Of a stretch of 64,000 nt of DNA, positions 30,728-40,457 are shown one piece after another. The DNA is from Ornithinimicrobium laminariae. Its GTDB lineage: Bacteria; Actinomycetota; Actinomycetes; Actinomycetales; Dermatophilaceae. The position numbers and the translations under genes were made by a program. The number at the start of each line of letters is the position of its first letter. Position 1 is the first letter of the stretch. The DNA lies in the NCBI RefSeq assembly GCF_019457945.1, contig NZ_JAHZSU010000001.1:248001-312000 (forward strand). The letters are read 5' to 3'. The notes below the pieces were generated by a model, which had not been told where the DNA came from, did not search any database, and worked only from the letters and a program-made list of their open reading frames with translations.

Positions 30728-30946
30728 GTGGCAAGCGTGAGCAACTCGGATAACCGTGAATTTGCCTGGTGGCAGAAGGCGCTTATTGCTTTGAAGATTT
30801 GGACGCCCCCGCACATCACCAACCATCACCACGCCAAGGAGATGGAGCGCCCGGCGCCTCCCCCGGTGACTGGCGCATACGGCAACGAAGTTGTCACCGG
30901 GCAGCGCCCCCGTCTGGTGCCGCAGCGTAAGGACCAGCAGAACTGA
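30728..30946 (+). CDS. Small hypothetical protein upstream of lhr
   Basis: A 72-residue frame starting with GTG at 30728 (or GTG 30737), with GAAGGG at 30718-30723. The product has an aromatic stretch (FAWWQKALIALKIWTPP), a His cluster and a Pro-rich basic tail. It ends five bases before the lhr start and might be its leading gene. I recognise no family, and the 137 bases between the divergent ABC exporter start and this frame hold its presumed promoter. It could be non-coding; codon choice is compatible with coding. Confidence 0.45.
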   Translation: MASVSNSDNREFAWWQKALIALKIWTPPHITNHHHAKEMERPAPPPVTGAYGNEVVTGQRPRLVPQRKDQQN

Positions 30947-30951
30947 GCGAC

Positions 30952-33900
30952 GTGCTTGCCCGCTTCACTGCGGCGACTCAGGCGTGGTTTAAGTCCTCGT
31001 TCGGACAAGCCACGCCCGCTCAGGCTGGCGCCTGGGAGTCGATTTCGGCCGGCAACCACACGCTCGTGGTCGCGCCTACCGGCTCCGGGAAAACACTGGC
31101 CGCGTTTCTCTGGTCTTTGGATCGGCTCTGGGCGGATCCGCGCCCGGCAGACCAAGCACGTTGCCGCGTTATCTATGTCAGCCCCCTTAAGGCCCTAGCG
31201 GTCGATGTCGAACGCAACTTGCGTTCACCCTTGGTCGGGATCCAGCACGCCGCACGTCGCGCCGGGCACGAGCTCCCCGGCGTCTCGGTGGCTATGCGCT
31301 CCGGAGATACCCCGGCTGCCGAGCGCCGCGCCTTTGCTAAGAACGGCGCCGACGTCCTCATCACCACCCCTGAATCTCTCTTCCTGCTGCTGACCTCGGC
31401 GGCCCGTGAAGCGCTCAGTGGCGTTGAAGCGGTGATCGTGGACGAAGTTCACGCCGTTGCAGGCACCAAACGAGGCGCTCACTTGGCTGTCACCCTTGAC
31501 CGTCTCGACGCTCTCCTGGACAAGCCAGCCCAGCGCATCGGCCTATCGGCGACGGTGCGGCCGGTCGAAGAGGTGGCCCGTTACTTGACTGGCTCCAACC
31601 CAGCCACCATCGTGGCGCCGCCGACGACGAAATCCTGGGATCTACAGGTTCGGGTGCCGGTGCCTGACATGACTGACCCCGGTCTCGCCGCCCCCACTCA
31701 GCCTCAGCCTACCGAAACTGCCCACGCCGAAGCAGTAGAAGACGCGACTGCACCTGCACTCGACGGCCCAGTCCTGCCAAACCTGCCGGGCCTGCCGCCG
31801 ATCGACGATTGGGCCCCCAGCAGCGACCCGGTGGAGCGAGCCTCCATCTGGCCGCACGTCGAACGTGAAGTAGTGGACCTGGTTGACCAAGCATCCTCAA
31901 CTCTCGTCTTTGCCAACTCGCGCCGGTTGGCCGAGCGATTAACGAACCACATGAATGATCTGTGGGAGAGCGCACACCCCAGCGATGCTGCTTCCTCCGG
32001 GGAGGGCACCAACCGTCCGGCCGAAGTCATGGGCGGGGCCGGGGTCGCCACCGCCGCCCCACCGGTCCTCGCTCGCGCGCACCATGGATCGGTCAGCAAA
32101 GAGCACCGTGCCGACATTGAGAACGCACTTAAGACTGGCTCCCTGCCAGCCGTCGTCGCGACCAGTTCGCTGGAACTGGGGATCGACATGGGCGCAGTCG
32201 ATCTCGTCGTCCAGATTGAGTCGCCACCGAGTGTGGCCAGCGGTTTACAGCGCGTTGGCCGGGCTGGCCACCAGGTCGGCGCCACCTCGCGAGGGGTGTT
32301 CTTCCCCAAGCACCGAGGAGACCTGTTACAAACCGCCGTCGTTGTTGAACGGATGCGCAGTGGCGGGATCGAAGCCATGCGGGTGCCGACCAACCCGCTC
32401 GATGTGTTGGCCCAGCAGATGGTCGCGATGGTTGCCCTGGATGAGTGGGCGGTCGATGACATGTTCGACCTGGTCCGCCGCTCGGCGGCCTTTGCCTCAC
32501 TCCCCCGCAGCATCTTTGAGGCGACCCTGGACATGCTGGCTGGCCGCTATCCCAGTGAGGACTTCGCGGACCTCAAACCACGAATCACCTGGGACCGTCT
32601 GACCAACACCGTTTCAGCCCGGCGCGGGGCTCAACTCCTCGCCGTCACCTCCGGCGGCACCATCCCCGACCGAGGCTTGTATGCGGTGATGCTCGCGACC
32701 GGCGATGGCCCCGGGCGTCGCGTTGGTGAGCTCGATGAAGAAATGGTCTATGAGTCCCGGGTAGGAGACGTCTTCACCCTCGGCACCACATCGTGGCGCA
32801 TCGAAGACATCACTCACGACCAGGTATTGGTCACTCCAGCACCGGGGCAGATTGGTCGGTTGCCGTTTTGGAAGGGCGACTCGCTGGGCCGACCGGCTGA
32901 GTTGGGTCAGGCTCTGGGCGCCTTCGTGCGCACAACCGCCGCCGCACCTCGCGAGCAGGCCGAGCGTGACCTGCGTGCCAGTGGCCTCGATGAGTGGGCA
33001 AGCGCCAATGTGCTCGATTATCTCGAGGAGCAAAAGGAAGCCACGACCTCCCTCCCAGATGACAACACCATTGTGGTTGAACGCTTCCGGGACGAGATCG
33101 GCGACTGGCGTGTCGTCATACACACCCCGTTTGGTACGCCTGTGCACGCGCCCTGGGCGTTGTGTCTGTCCGCAAGGCTGCGTGAGCGGTTCGGCACGGA
33201 TGTGCAGGCCATGGCTGCCGATGACGGCATTGTGCTGCGCTTGCCTGACTTGAGTGACGACAGCGACTCGATGAAGTCTTTCGATGCCGACTTAGCCACG
33301 GCCATCACTCTCGATGCCGACGAGGTCCACGCCCTGGTCACCGAGGAGGTCGGGGGCTCGGCCCTCTTCGCCGCCCGCTTCCGTGAGTGTGCGGCCAGAG
33401 CGCTGCTGCTGCCTCGCCGCAAGCCCGGCAAGCGCCAGCCCTTGTGGCAACAACGGCAGCGCTCGGCGCAACTCCTCGAAGTCGCCTCGCAATACCCGAG
33501 CTTTCCCATCGTCCTTGAGGCGGTTCGCGAATGCTTGCAAGACGTCTACGACGTGGATGCTCTGCGCGACTTGATGGCCTCGATCGAGAACCGCTCGGTG
33601 CGGATCGTCACGGTGGCCACCACTACCCCGTCACCGATGGCCCGCTCGTTGCTGATGGGATATCTGGGGCAGTTCTTGTATGAGGGCGACTCCCCCATCG
33701 CCGAGCGCCGTGCCGCTGCATTGAGCCTCGACCCGGCCCTGCTGGCTGAGTTACTGGGTCGCGGCGACGGCGCCGCGCTGCGTGACCTGCTTGACCCCGC
33801 TGTGGTGGAGCGCACGCATCAGGAGTTGCAGCGACTGCTGCCGGAACGGGCTAGCCGCGATGCCGACGACGTCGTTGATCTCTTGCGCACCTTGGGTCCG

Positions 33901-35694
33901 TTGGACACAGCTGAGATCGGCGAGCGCACCCAAGAGCCCGTCCGTGATCAGGTGGCTGATTGGCTAGCTGGGCTACAAGACCAGAGACGGATCATCGTGG
34001 TGCGGATCGCCGGGCAAGACCGCTGGGCCGATGCGCAAGACGCCGCCAGGCTCCGAGATGCCCTTGGTGTGCCGCTGCCGCCGGGCGTGGCCAGCATCTT
34101 CACCGAGTCCGTTACGGACCCGCTCGGGGACCTGGTCATTCGCTACGCGCGGACCCACACCCCTTTCACTGCTTCCGAGGTTGCCGATCGCTACGGCTTG
34201 GGCGGAGCCGTCATCCGCGATGTGTCGCGCCGGTTGATCAGCGATGGCCGGCTCACCGAGGGCGCTCTGCGACCGCTGACGGCCGGACAGGCTGATCAGG
34301 GTGCGACTGACCTGTGCGACCCAGATGTGTTGCACAGCCTGCGCCGACGATCCCTCGCGGCCCTTCGCCAAGAAGTCGAACCGGTTGATCACGCCACCTA
34401 CGCTCGGTTCTTGCCTCAGTGGCAAGCAATTGGCGGTATGCGCGGCGTGGACGGCACACTGCGTGCTGTTGAGCAGCTGGCCGGAGCCCAACTGCCAGCG
34501 AGCGCAATTGAGTCGCTGATTTTGCCTGCGCGCGTCACTAACTACGCGCCGGCCATGCTGGATGAGTTGATGAGCAGTGGCGAAGTCCTGTGGCAGGGCC
34601 ACGGCTCTTCTCCCGGTGACGACGGGTGGGTCTCATTGCATCTTGCCGAGACCGCGCACCTGACCTTGGCACCACCCATCGACGTCGAAGATGATCTGGC
34701 TGCGCGGGTGCTCGATGCTTTGCAGGTCGGTGGCGCGTACTTCTTCCGCGCCCTGAGCGACGCTGTTGGACGCACGTCGGCTGACGGCACCGGCGGACTT
34801 GTCGACGACGCAACACTGCTGGCTGCGATCTGGGAATTGGCCTGGGCAGGACATCTCACTGGCGACACTTTCGCCCCGCTGCGAGCACTCTTGGCTGGAG
34901 GCCGCACCAGCCACAAGACCCGCAAGACTGCCCCGCGCAGCCATCGCTATAGCCGGCCCTCCATCGGCCTAGCAAGCAGTCGCCCCGGTCGGCCCACAAT
35001 GCCATCGCGCAGCGGCCCACCGAGTGCGGTGGGCCGGTGGTCCTTGCTGCCCCCCATCGAAACTGACGACACGATTCGTGGATTGGCCGGGGCCGAGCAA
35101 CTGCTTGATCGCTATGGCGTCCTGACCCGCGGCAGTGTGGCTGCCGAAGGCGTCGTCGGCGGGTACGCCGGGGTCTATCGGATTTTGGCTACTGCTGAGG
35201 AAGCGGGCAAGGTCCGCCGAGGCTACTTCGTTGAGCATTTGGGTGCGGCCCAATTTGGTAGTTCTGGGGCTGTGGATCGCCTGCGTGCCGCCGGAGCGCC
35301 GCAGCGATCTGCCGAGCCACCGACTGCAGTGCTGCTGGCTGCCACCGACCCCGCCAACCCGTTTGGTGCCTCCATAGGTTGGCCAGAAAACAGCAATGTC
35401 GAGGCCACGCATCGCCCGGGCCGCAAAGCGGGCGCGATGGTCTTGCTCTACGAAGGCGAACTCGCGCTCTATCTGGAACGAGGCGGCAAAACTGCTCTGA
35501 CCTGGACCGAAGACACCAGCGCCTTGGACTCCGCAGCTCAGCAGATAGCTCGCGCCATCACCGTCGGGAAATTGTCTGGTCTCACGGTGGCGAAGATCGA
35601 CGGCAGCCCTGCGCTGGGCGAAAGCGCCCTGTCGGCTGCGCTACAGCGGGCCGGGTTTCACACCGCTCCGCAGGGCCTACGCCTGCGGCGCTAG
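30952..35694 (+). CDS. lhr: Lhr-type superfamily 2 helicase
   Basis: Lhr (large helicase-related) is a 3'-5' DNA translocase that unwinds RNA:DNA hybrids; in mycobacteria it belongs to a DNA-damage-response set. The 1580 residues match the long actinobacterial form. Motif I APTGSGKT is at about residue 45, the DEVH box (VDEVHAVAG) at about 165, motif III SATVRP follows, and motif VI is QRVGRAGHQVG. The long C-terminal half contains the winged-helix and beta-barrel Lhr core, and ends in the Lhr-specific segment with HRPGRKAGAMVLLYEGELALY. A Pro/Thr/Glu-rich insert sits between the two RecA-like domains (about 235-285). The GTG start has only a weak AAGGA far upstream. Its TAG stop shares CTAG with the convergent gene. 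Confidence 0.94.
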   Translation: MLARFTAATQAWFKSSFGQATPAQAGAWESISAGNHTLVVAPTGSGKTLAAFLWSLDRLWADPRPADQARCRVIYVSPLKALAVDVERNLRSPLVGIQHAARRAGHELPGVSVAMRSGDTPAAERRAFAKNGADVLITTPESLFLLLTSAAREALSGVEAVIVDEVHAVAGTKRGAHLAVTLDRLDALLDKPAQRIGLSATVRPVEEVARYLTGSNPATIVAPPTTKSWDLQVRVPVPDMTDPGLAAPTQPQPTETAHAEAVEDATAPALDGPVLPNLPGLPPIDDWAPSSDPVERASIWPHVEREVVDLVDQASSTLVFANSRRLAERLTNHMNDLWESAHPSDAASSGEGTNRPAEVMGGAGVATAAPPVLARAHHGSVSKEHRADIENALKTGSLPAVVATSSLELGIDMGAVDLVVQIESPPSVASGLQRVGRAGHQVGATSRGVFFPKHRGDLLQTAVVVERMRSGGIEAMRVPTNPLDVLAQQMVAMVALDEWAVDDMFDLVRRSAAFASLPRSIFEATLDMLAGRYPSEDFADLKPRITWDRLTNTVSARRGAQLLAVTSGGTIPDRGLYAVMLATGDGPGRRVGELDEEMVYESRVGDVFTLGTTSWRIEDITHDQVLVTPAPGQIGRLPFWKGDSLGRPAELGQALGAFVRTTAAAPREQAERDLRASGLDEWASANVLDYLEEQKEATTSLPDDNTIVVERFRDEIGDWRVVIHTPFGTPVHAPWALCLSARLRERFGTDVQAMAADDGIVLRLPDLSDDSDSMKSFDADLATAITLDADEVHALVTEEVGGSALFAARFRECAARALLLPRRKPGKRQPLWQQRQRSAQLLEVASQYPSFPIVLEAVRECLQDVYDVDALRDLMASIENRSVRIVTVATTTPSPMARSLLMGYLGQFLYEGDSPIAERRAAALSLDPALLAELLGRGDGAALRDLLDPAVVERTHQELQRLLPERASRDADDVVDLLRTLGPLDTAEIGERTQEPVRDQVADWLAGLQDQRRIIVVRIAGQDRWADAQDAARLRDALGVPLPPGVASIFTESVTDPLGDLVIRYARTHTPFTASEVADRYGLGGAVIRDVSRRLISDGRLTEGALRPLTAGQADQGATDLCDPDVLHSLRRRSLAALRQEVEPVDHATYARFLPQWQAIGGMRGVDGTLRAVEQLAGAQLPASAIESLILPARVTNYAPAMLDELMSSGEVLWQGHGSSPGDDGWVSLHLAETAHLTLAPPIDVEDDLAARVLDALQVGGAYFFRALSDAVGRTSADGTGGLVDDATLLAAIWELAWAGHLTGDTFAPLRALLAGGRTSHKTRKTAPRSHRYSRPSIGLASSRPGRPTMPSRSGPPSAVGRWSLLPPIETDDTIRGLAGAEQLLDRYGVLTRGSVAAEGVVGGYAGVYRILATAEEAGKVRRGYFVEHLGAAQFGSSGAVDRLRAAGAPQRSAEPPTAVLLAATDPANPFGASIGWPENSNVEATHRPGRKAGAMVLLYEGELALYLERGGKTALTWTEDTSALDSAAQQIARAITVGKLSGLTVAKIDGSPALGESALSAALQRAGFHTAPQGLRLRR

Positions 35695-36476
35695 GCGTCT
35701 TCGGTTCCGCGAGGCACGTCAACGTGGATGTGGTCCAGATGGCGGAGCACGTCGTTGGCGGGGGCTGGAGCGTCATAGTCGCGCCAGCCGCGACGTGAGC
35801 CGCGCACGCCCCAATAGCGGTCGTTGTAAATGACGTATTGCAGGTCCAGCAGATCAGCGTGCGCCACCAACCATTGCGCCATCAGCCAACCGTCGCGCTG
35901 GTTTTCACCGGTGATCGGGCGAAAGAAGATATCGACCGCCCGACCCTCATAGTGAGTGGACTCCGCCCCGTGGCCAGACGAAACACCACCTGGGGCGAAC
36001 CCGCCGATGCTCTGCTCACCGAACGCCTCAGTTACACCGTCCAACACTGCTTGGGCTCGTGGCGTGAGCCCAGTCTCGGTGAGGTCTTGTCGCACGAGGT
36101 CTGAGGCTTGGTTGACCTTGCACGTCAGCACTGGCCCGGGGGCGTCGGCTGGGCCGGAGGCGATTCGATCGAGCATCTCGGTGCTCACTCCGGCCACCTC
36201 TGGCCAGCTTTGGGCACCTGGGTCCTCGAGGACAACTGTCATCGCGGCACGGGCTTCTTGCAGACTCAAAGGCTGTTGGATGCCACCGGACATCTCGACA
36301 ACACACTCATCGCTCAGGGACTCAACCTGCTGACCAACATCGCTGAGATCTAGCGCTGGAGTCCACGGAGTGCCGGTGAAAGTCGCAACGATTGCCCCCA
36401 CAACAACTGCCCCGACAAAGAGTCCTCCCCTGCTTCGAGGTTGTTCCGGGGTAGCCACGCTTAGTACGACGCTCAA
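35691..36476 (-). CDS. Membrane-anchored secreted protein with peptidase-like C-terminus
   Basis: A 261-residue protein with a signal-anchor helix (residues about 18-36, LFVGAVVVGAIVATFTG) and an extracytoplasmic part. The C-terminal 120 residues contain HYEGRAVDIFF and HLDHIHVDV, the pattern of a LAS/M15-like zinc fold (also labelled ARB-07466-like) found in many actinobacterial secreted proteins. A cell-wall peptidase role is plausible but unproven, and two Cys in the N-terminal half may form a disulfide. The start is TTG 36476 or GTG 36458. Its stop codon overlaps that of lhr. Confidence 0.7.
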   Translation of the reverse strand: MSVVLSVATPEQPRSRGGLFVGAVVVGAIVATFTGTPWTPALDLSDVGQQVESLSDECVVEMSGGIQQPLSLQEARAAMTVVLEDPGAQSWPEVAGVSTEMLDRIASGPADAPGPVLTCKVNQASDLVRQDLTETGLTPRAQAVLDGVTEAFGEQSIGGFAPGGVSSGHGAESTHYEGRAVDIFFRPITGENQRDGWLMAQWLVAHADLLDLQYVIYNDRYWGVRGSRRGWRDYDAPAPANDVLRHLDHIHVDVPRGTEDA

Positions 36477-36559
36477 CCAGACCTCAGTTGTTCCCGCCTC
36501 CGAGGGTGCTCACAGGTGCCACTACGGTGGAGGTATGCCTCGTCCACCCCTTCGTCGCC

Positions 36560-37375
36560 GTGCCTGAGGGCGATTCGGTGTGGCGCGCTGCCACCAAACT
36601 GCATCAGGCGTTGGCGGGCACGGCGCTGACGCGGTCAGACTTCCGGGTGCCCCGTTTTGCCACTGTCGACCTTGTCGGCCGTCAGACCCTGCAGGTCGTT
36701 CCCCACGGCAAACACTTGCTGCACCGCGTCGAAGGCGGCGTCACAATTCACAGCCACCTCAAGATGGAGGGGCGCTGGATGGTGTTCGCGCAGAAGTCGC
36801 TGCCGCCGGCTGCGCGCCGCCACACCGTGCGGGCACTGCTCAGCACGTCTACCCACCTAGCAATCGGCGACAGCCTCGGCATGCTGGATGTGCTGGCCAC
36901 TACTCGCGAAGCCGAAGTGGTGGGGCATCTAGGCCCTGATTTGTTGGGCTTGAAGTTTGATCGGGATCAAGCCGTGGCCAACCTGCGCGCTGACCCAGCC
37001 AGGGCGATCGCAGCAGCGATGTTGGATCAACGCAACGCTGCAGGGATGGGCACGATCTATGTCAGTGAGCCACTGTTTGCCCACCAACTCAACCCCAGCT
37101 GGCCAGTAGCCCGCGTTGCCGAGCAACTCCCCGACATCCTCGACACGGCTCGCCGAATGTTGGTGATCGGCGCTCGAAACGGGCGTGAACCCATGCAGGT
37201 GCAAGGCAGGCGCGGCTTGCCGTGCTTGCAATGCGGCCAAACCATCCGGTGGGCCCCCATTGGCTCACCGCCTGCGCAGCGGCAAGTCTCCTACTGTCCG
37301 GAGTGCCAGGGTGGGTTGGCTACCGGAGACGACGGAGCCCCAGTGACACCATTGGGTCACCGGGGCTCGGCGTAG
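36560..37375 (+). CDS. DNA glycosylase/AP lyase, Nei2 (Fpg/Nei family)
   Basis: A base-excision-repair enzyme removing oxidised bases. The mature N-terminus must be Pro-Glu for catalysis, and the GTG at 36560 gives exactly PEGDSVWRAA; earlier starts in the same frame would bury the catalytic Pro. The helix-two-turn-helix region is DQRNAAGMGTIYVSEPLF, and the C-terminal zinc finger is CLQCGQ ... YCPECQ. The 271-residue length and this pattern fit mycobacterial Nei2. No Shine-Dalgarno sequence is placed correctly for 36560. A perfect GGAGG at 36529-36533 sits against an out-of-frame ATG, so the transcript may be leaderless or processed. Confidence 0.9.
   Translation: MPEGDSVWRAATKLHQALAGTALTRSDFRVPRFATVDLVGRQTLQVVPHGKHLLHRVEGGVTIHSHLKMEGRWMVFAQKSLPPAARRHTVRALLSTSTHLAIGDSLGMLDVLATTREAEVVGHLGPDLLGLKFDRDQAVANLRADPARAIAAAMLDQRNAAGMGTIYVSEPLFAHQLNPSWPVARVAEQLPDILDTARRMLVIGARNGREPMQVQGRRGLPCLQCGQTIRWAPIGSPPAQRQVSYCPECQGGLATGDDGAPVTPLGHRGSA
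37335..37368. repeat. Hairpin at the 3' end of nei2
   Basis: GAGCCCC (37335-37341) pairs with GGGGCTC (37362-37368), extended by GTGAC/GTCAC. The stem lies inside the last codons of nei2 and has no T-run on either side, so it may be an attenuator of convergent transcription from clgR or a Rho-type end rather than a classic terminator. Confidence 0.45.
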
Positions 37376-37413
37376 AGCAAGCATCGTTGTCGAAACTTGC
37401 TGCGCCCTGGCTA

Positions 37414-37752
37414 CTAGAGCGAGGACGTGGCTAGATTTTGGTTGCGCTTGAGCAGTCGTGGGTCGATTGGCTTCGCCAGCCCATCCGCCAGCATCGCCGT
37501 GACTGGATCCTGCGCGGCTTCAGCAAGCATCACCCGGTCGGCCACATCGCTAAGCATCTGGCCTAACGGCAATTCCAAAGCCTTGCAGATCGAAGCAAGC
37601 AACTCCGAAGAGGCTTCCTTTTCACCGCGCTCGACCTCGGACAAGTAGCCCAATGACACCGAGGCACTGGCAGAGACCTCACGCAGAGTCCGCCCTTGGC
37701 CGGTGCGCTTCTCGCGCAAAACATCGCCCAACTCACGTCGTAGCAACACCAT
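37414..37752 (-). CDS. clgR: ClgR-type XRE transcriptional regulator
   Basis: ClgR activates clp protease genes and, in Corynebacterium, some DNA-repair genes. The 112-residue protein has an XRE helix-turn-helix at about 8-65 ([31 protein letters not shown]) and a short tail. The start ATG at 37750-37752 has GAGGAGGG at good spacing. Assignment rests on the HTH sequence plus position next to cinA and pgsA, the ftsK-pgsA-cinA-clgR order of Actinomycetota. The C-terminus (ATSSL) lacks the Ala-Ala end through which ClpP degrades ClgR in some species. Confidence 0.85.
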   Translation of the reverse strand: MVLLRRELGDVLREKRTGQGRTLREVSASASVSLGYLSEVERGEKEASSELLASICKALELPLGQMLSDVADRVMLAEAAQDPVTAMLADGLAKPIDPRLLKRNQNLATSSL

Positions 37753-37826
37753 CGCTGACCCTCCTCTTCTGTGATGTCCGTAGCACCTAGTGTCCAAGAG
37801 ATCCCGGAGCTCTCAAGAACTTGGAC

Positions 37827-38360
37827 CTACACCGTACCCCGAGCGTCTGTGATGGGCCTGTGGGGATCCACTATCGCTCCCAACGCCAGCGCTAAGGCGG
37901 CGGTCACGGATTGAGAACGAATGGCCGATCGAGACCCTTGTATGTGTAACACCGTGGAGTGGGTCACTTCTTCCCCCGACTGAGCAGACATCTGGGCCAC
38001 CGCTAGGCATACCGTCCCCACCGGCTTGCCCTCACTGGGCTCTGGGCCTGCCACGCCAGTGGTTGCAATGGCCCAATCGGCACCGGCCCTCGATCGCGCT
38101 CCGATTGCCATCGCTTCAGCGACCTGCTCAGAGACAGCCCCATACTGCGCCAGAAGCGCCCGGTCAACGCCCAACAGATCAGCTTTTAGCTCGTCTTGAT
38201 AAGCAACGATGCCCGCCTGGAACACTTGGCTGGCGCCTGCCACATCAACGATGGCCGAAGCCAGCAGGCCGCCAGTCAGGGACTCGGCGACCGCGATCGT
38301 GTGGCCACGTTCGCTGAGCGCGGCCACCAGGTCTTCGCCGGTTACTTCTTCGGACCCCAA
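37827..38360 (-). CDS. CinA C-terminal family (nicotinamide-nucleotide amidohydrolase, PncC-like)
   Basis: A 177-residue stand-alone CinA C-terminal domain that deamidates NMN in pyridine-nucleotide recycling. AVAESLTGGLLASAI and TTGVAGPEPSEGKPVG are the conserved loops. The N-terminal molybdopterin-like domain of full CinA is absent, as in most Actinomycetota. It begins with TTG at 38358-38360 inside the last codons of pgsA (overlap about 19 bases), which implies translational coupling. Confidence 0.9.
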   Translation of the reverse strand: MGSEEVTGEDLVAALSERGHTIAVAESLTGGLLASAIVDVAGASQVFQAGIVAYQDELKADLLGVDRALLAQYGAVSEQVAEAMAIGARSRAGADWAIATTGVAGPEPSEGKPVGTVCLAVAQMSAQSGEEVTHSTVLHIQGSRSAIRSQSVTAALALALGAIVDPHRPITDARGTV

Positions 38361-38911
38361 CGCGCCACCTGCATCGCATAGTCGATCCCGGTCACGACGG
38401 TCACGACGAGGGCCGCGTACATCACCGTCATGCCAACACCATGAAGGAATCCGGTCAACGGCAAAATCAGCAACAACAGGCCCAGACCCTGCAGTGCCGT
38501 CTTGAGCTTGCCTCCGCGACTGGCAGCCAAGACCTGGCGACGGATCACGACAAACCGCATCACCGTGATGCCGATTTCACGGATGAGGATCACGATTGTC
38601 ACCCACCAGGCCAGCTCACCCAGATAGGACAGCCCAATGAGAGCGGCACCCATCAGCGCCTTATCTGCAATGGGGTCGGCGATCTTGCCGAAGTCCGTGA
38701 CGATGTTGCGACGGCGGGCAATATCGCCATCCAGCCAGTCGGTAGCCGTGGCCACCGCAAAGATGATGGCGGCAACCCAGCGCAGCGTCGTGTTCTCGCC
38801 GCCCTGAGTCAAGAACGCCCAGAGGAAAAGCGGCACCATGACGATCCGCGACATGGTCAGGACATTCGGCAGATTCCAGATCTGGCTTGCCTGATGACTT
38901 CGGTTGGCCAC
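38342..38911 (-). CDS. pgsA: CDP-diacylglycerol-glycerol-3-phosphate 3-phosphatidyltransferase family
   Basis: An integral membrane enzyme of the CDP-alcohol phosphatidyltransferase family, 189 residues, making phosphatidylglycerol phosphate. The family motif is complete in DWLDGDIARR ... DFGKIADPIADK (two Asp, Gly-x2-Ala-Arg, later Asp-x3-Asp). Five to six helices are visible. The start is uncertain: ATG 38917 is one base from GGAGG (38919-38923), whereas GTG 38911 has the usual seven-base spacing, so I choose the GTG. The gene sits between rimO and the CinA gene. Confidence 0.9.
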   Translation of the reverse strand: MANRSHQASQIWNLPNVLTMSRIVMVPLFLWAFLTQGGENTTLRWVAAIIFAVATATDWLDGDIARRRNIVTDFGKIADPIADKALMGAALIGLSYLGELAWWVTIVILIREIGITVMRFVVIRRQVLAASRGGKLKTALQGLGLLLLILPLTGFLHGVGMTVMYAALVVTVVTGIDYAMQVARWGPKK

Positions 38912-38939
38912 AGCCATACCTCCGTTGTGTCGAAGAGCG

Positions 38940-40394
38940 TCAGTCGATCTTCAGCGAGGCAATCAAGTCGACGCCCTCGCTGTCGGTCACGGTGGCGCTA
39001 ACGATGTCCCCCACCGCAACAGGTTCCGCGAAGTCTTGCAGATCGAGCAGCGTGACACCATCAACGTCTGGGCCCTGTTGCTCTGCCCGTCCGACAATCT
39101 CGCCCGATTCTTCGTCAATTTCTTCGATCAATACCGAGATGGTCGTGCCAATGCGCTCGGCTGCTCGCTGAGCGTTCAACTCTTCAGCCAACGAGGTCAA
39201 CTCGGCCACTCGGGCAGCGATGGTGTCTGCGTCGTGCTTTCCGCCATACCCTTCGGCCTCGGTGCCGTCTTCATCCGAATAGCCAAAGACACCCACGACG
39301 TCCAGACGTGCTTGCTCGATGAACAACTTCACCTCGGCAAAGTCTTCTTCGGTTTCGCCCGGGAAGCCAACAATGATGTTGGTGCGGATGCCTGCCTCGG
39401 GGACGCGGGAGCGGACCTGCTCGATCAGATTCAAGAAAGACTCACGGTCACCGAATCGGCGCATCTTACGCAGCAGGGGCCCAGAAGCATGCTGGAAGGA
39501 AATGTCGTAATACGGCAGCACTCCGGGGATGGATGCCATGGCGTCGAGCAAGTCGGGGCGAATCTCGGCAGGTTGCAGATAAGACACCCGCACCCGTTCG
39601 ATGCCTTCGAGCGCACTGAGGTCAGGCAACATCTGCTCGAGCAGGCGCAGATCGCCCAAGTCCTTGCCATACGAAGTCGTGTTTTCACTGACTAGGAAGA
39701 CTTCTTTGACGCCACGCTCAGCGAGCCAGGCGGCCTCAGTGATGATCTCGTGCGGCCGACGGGAGACGAAAGATCCGCGGAACATCGGGATGGCACAGAA
39801 CGAACAGCGCCGGTCGCAGCCAGAAGCAATCTTGAGCGGTGCCCAGGGCCGGCCATCGAGTCGAGCCCGCATGACGGGTGGGCCCGAGGCTGGTGCAACG
39901 TCAGCCAACTCAGCGGCAGGCTGGGAGTGGCCGGGCAGCGAGACCGTGTTTGCTTTGCCAGCGCGCGCGGCTGGAGCAATGGGCAACAACGTGCGTCGAT
40001 CGCGCGGCACATGCGCCTGCGGCTTCTCCCCGTCCAGGATGCGCTGCAAGTTGCTTGACATGTCTGCGTAGGAGTCGAAGCCCAACACGGCGTCCGCTTC
40101 GGGGAGTTGATCTGCCAGCGTCTTGCCGTAGCGCTCCGCCAGGCAACCAACGGCTACAACGGCCTGCGTGCGGCCAGTCTCCTTCAAGTCGCCAGCCTCA
40201 AGCAGTGCGTCGATGGAGTCTTTTTTAGCCTGCTCGACGAATCCGCACGTGTTGACAACCGCAACATCGGCCTGCTCGGCGTCGTCAACCAGGGTCCAGC
40301 CTTCAGCCGTCAGGCGCCCGGCAAGCTCTTCGGAGTCGACTTCATTGCGGGTGCACCCGAGGGTGACGAGGGCTACGCTTCGCTGGCCATTCAT
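38940..40394 (-). CDS. rimO: Ribosomal protein uS12 methylthiotransferase RimO
   Basis: A radical-SAM enzyme that beta-methylthiolates an Asp of ribosomal protein S12. [13 protein letters not shown] at the N-terminus, [16 protein letters not shown] (second cluster Cys plus the RimO-specific segment) and the SAM motif [11 protein letters not shown] are visible. The C-terminal TRAM domain contains [12 protein letters not shown]. RimO is told from MiaB by the LGCxRN start. Length is 484 residues with a linker insert near 150-185. The ATG follows GGAGGT directly. A MiaB gene is also present at 16.7 kb. Confidence 0.94.
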   Translation of the reverse strand: MNGQRSVALVTLGCTRNEVDSEELAGRLTAEGWTLVDDAEQADVAVVNTCGFVEQAKKDSIDALLEAGDLKETGRTQAVVAVGCLAERYGKTLADQLPEADAVLGFDSYADMSSNLQRILDGEKPQAHVPRDRRTLLPIAPAARAGKANTVSLPGHSQPAAELADVAPASGPPVMRARLDGRPWAPLKIASGCDRRCSFCAIPMFRGSFVSRRPHEIITEAAWLAERGVKEVFLVSENTTSYGKDLGDLRLLEQMLPDLSALEGIERVRVSYLQPAEIRPDLLDAMASIPGVLPYYDISFQHASGPLLRKMRRFGDRESFLNLIEQVRSRVPEAGIRTNIIVGFPGETEEDFAEVKLFIEQARLDVVGVFGYSDEDGTEAEGYGGKHDADTIAARVAELTSLAEELNAQRAAERIGTTISVLIEEIDEESGEIVGRAEQQGPDVDGVTLLDLQDFAEPVAVGDIVSATVTDSEGVDLIASLKID

Positions 40395-40457
40395 ACCTCC
40401 AGGATATGCGAACCAACCCGAGCATCACGCCAAGGTTTACCTGGCTAGGCGCCAGTG

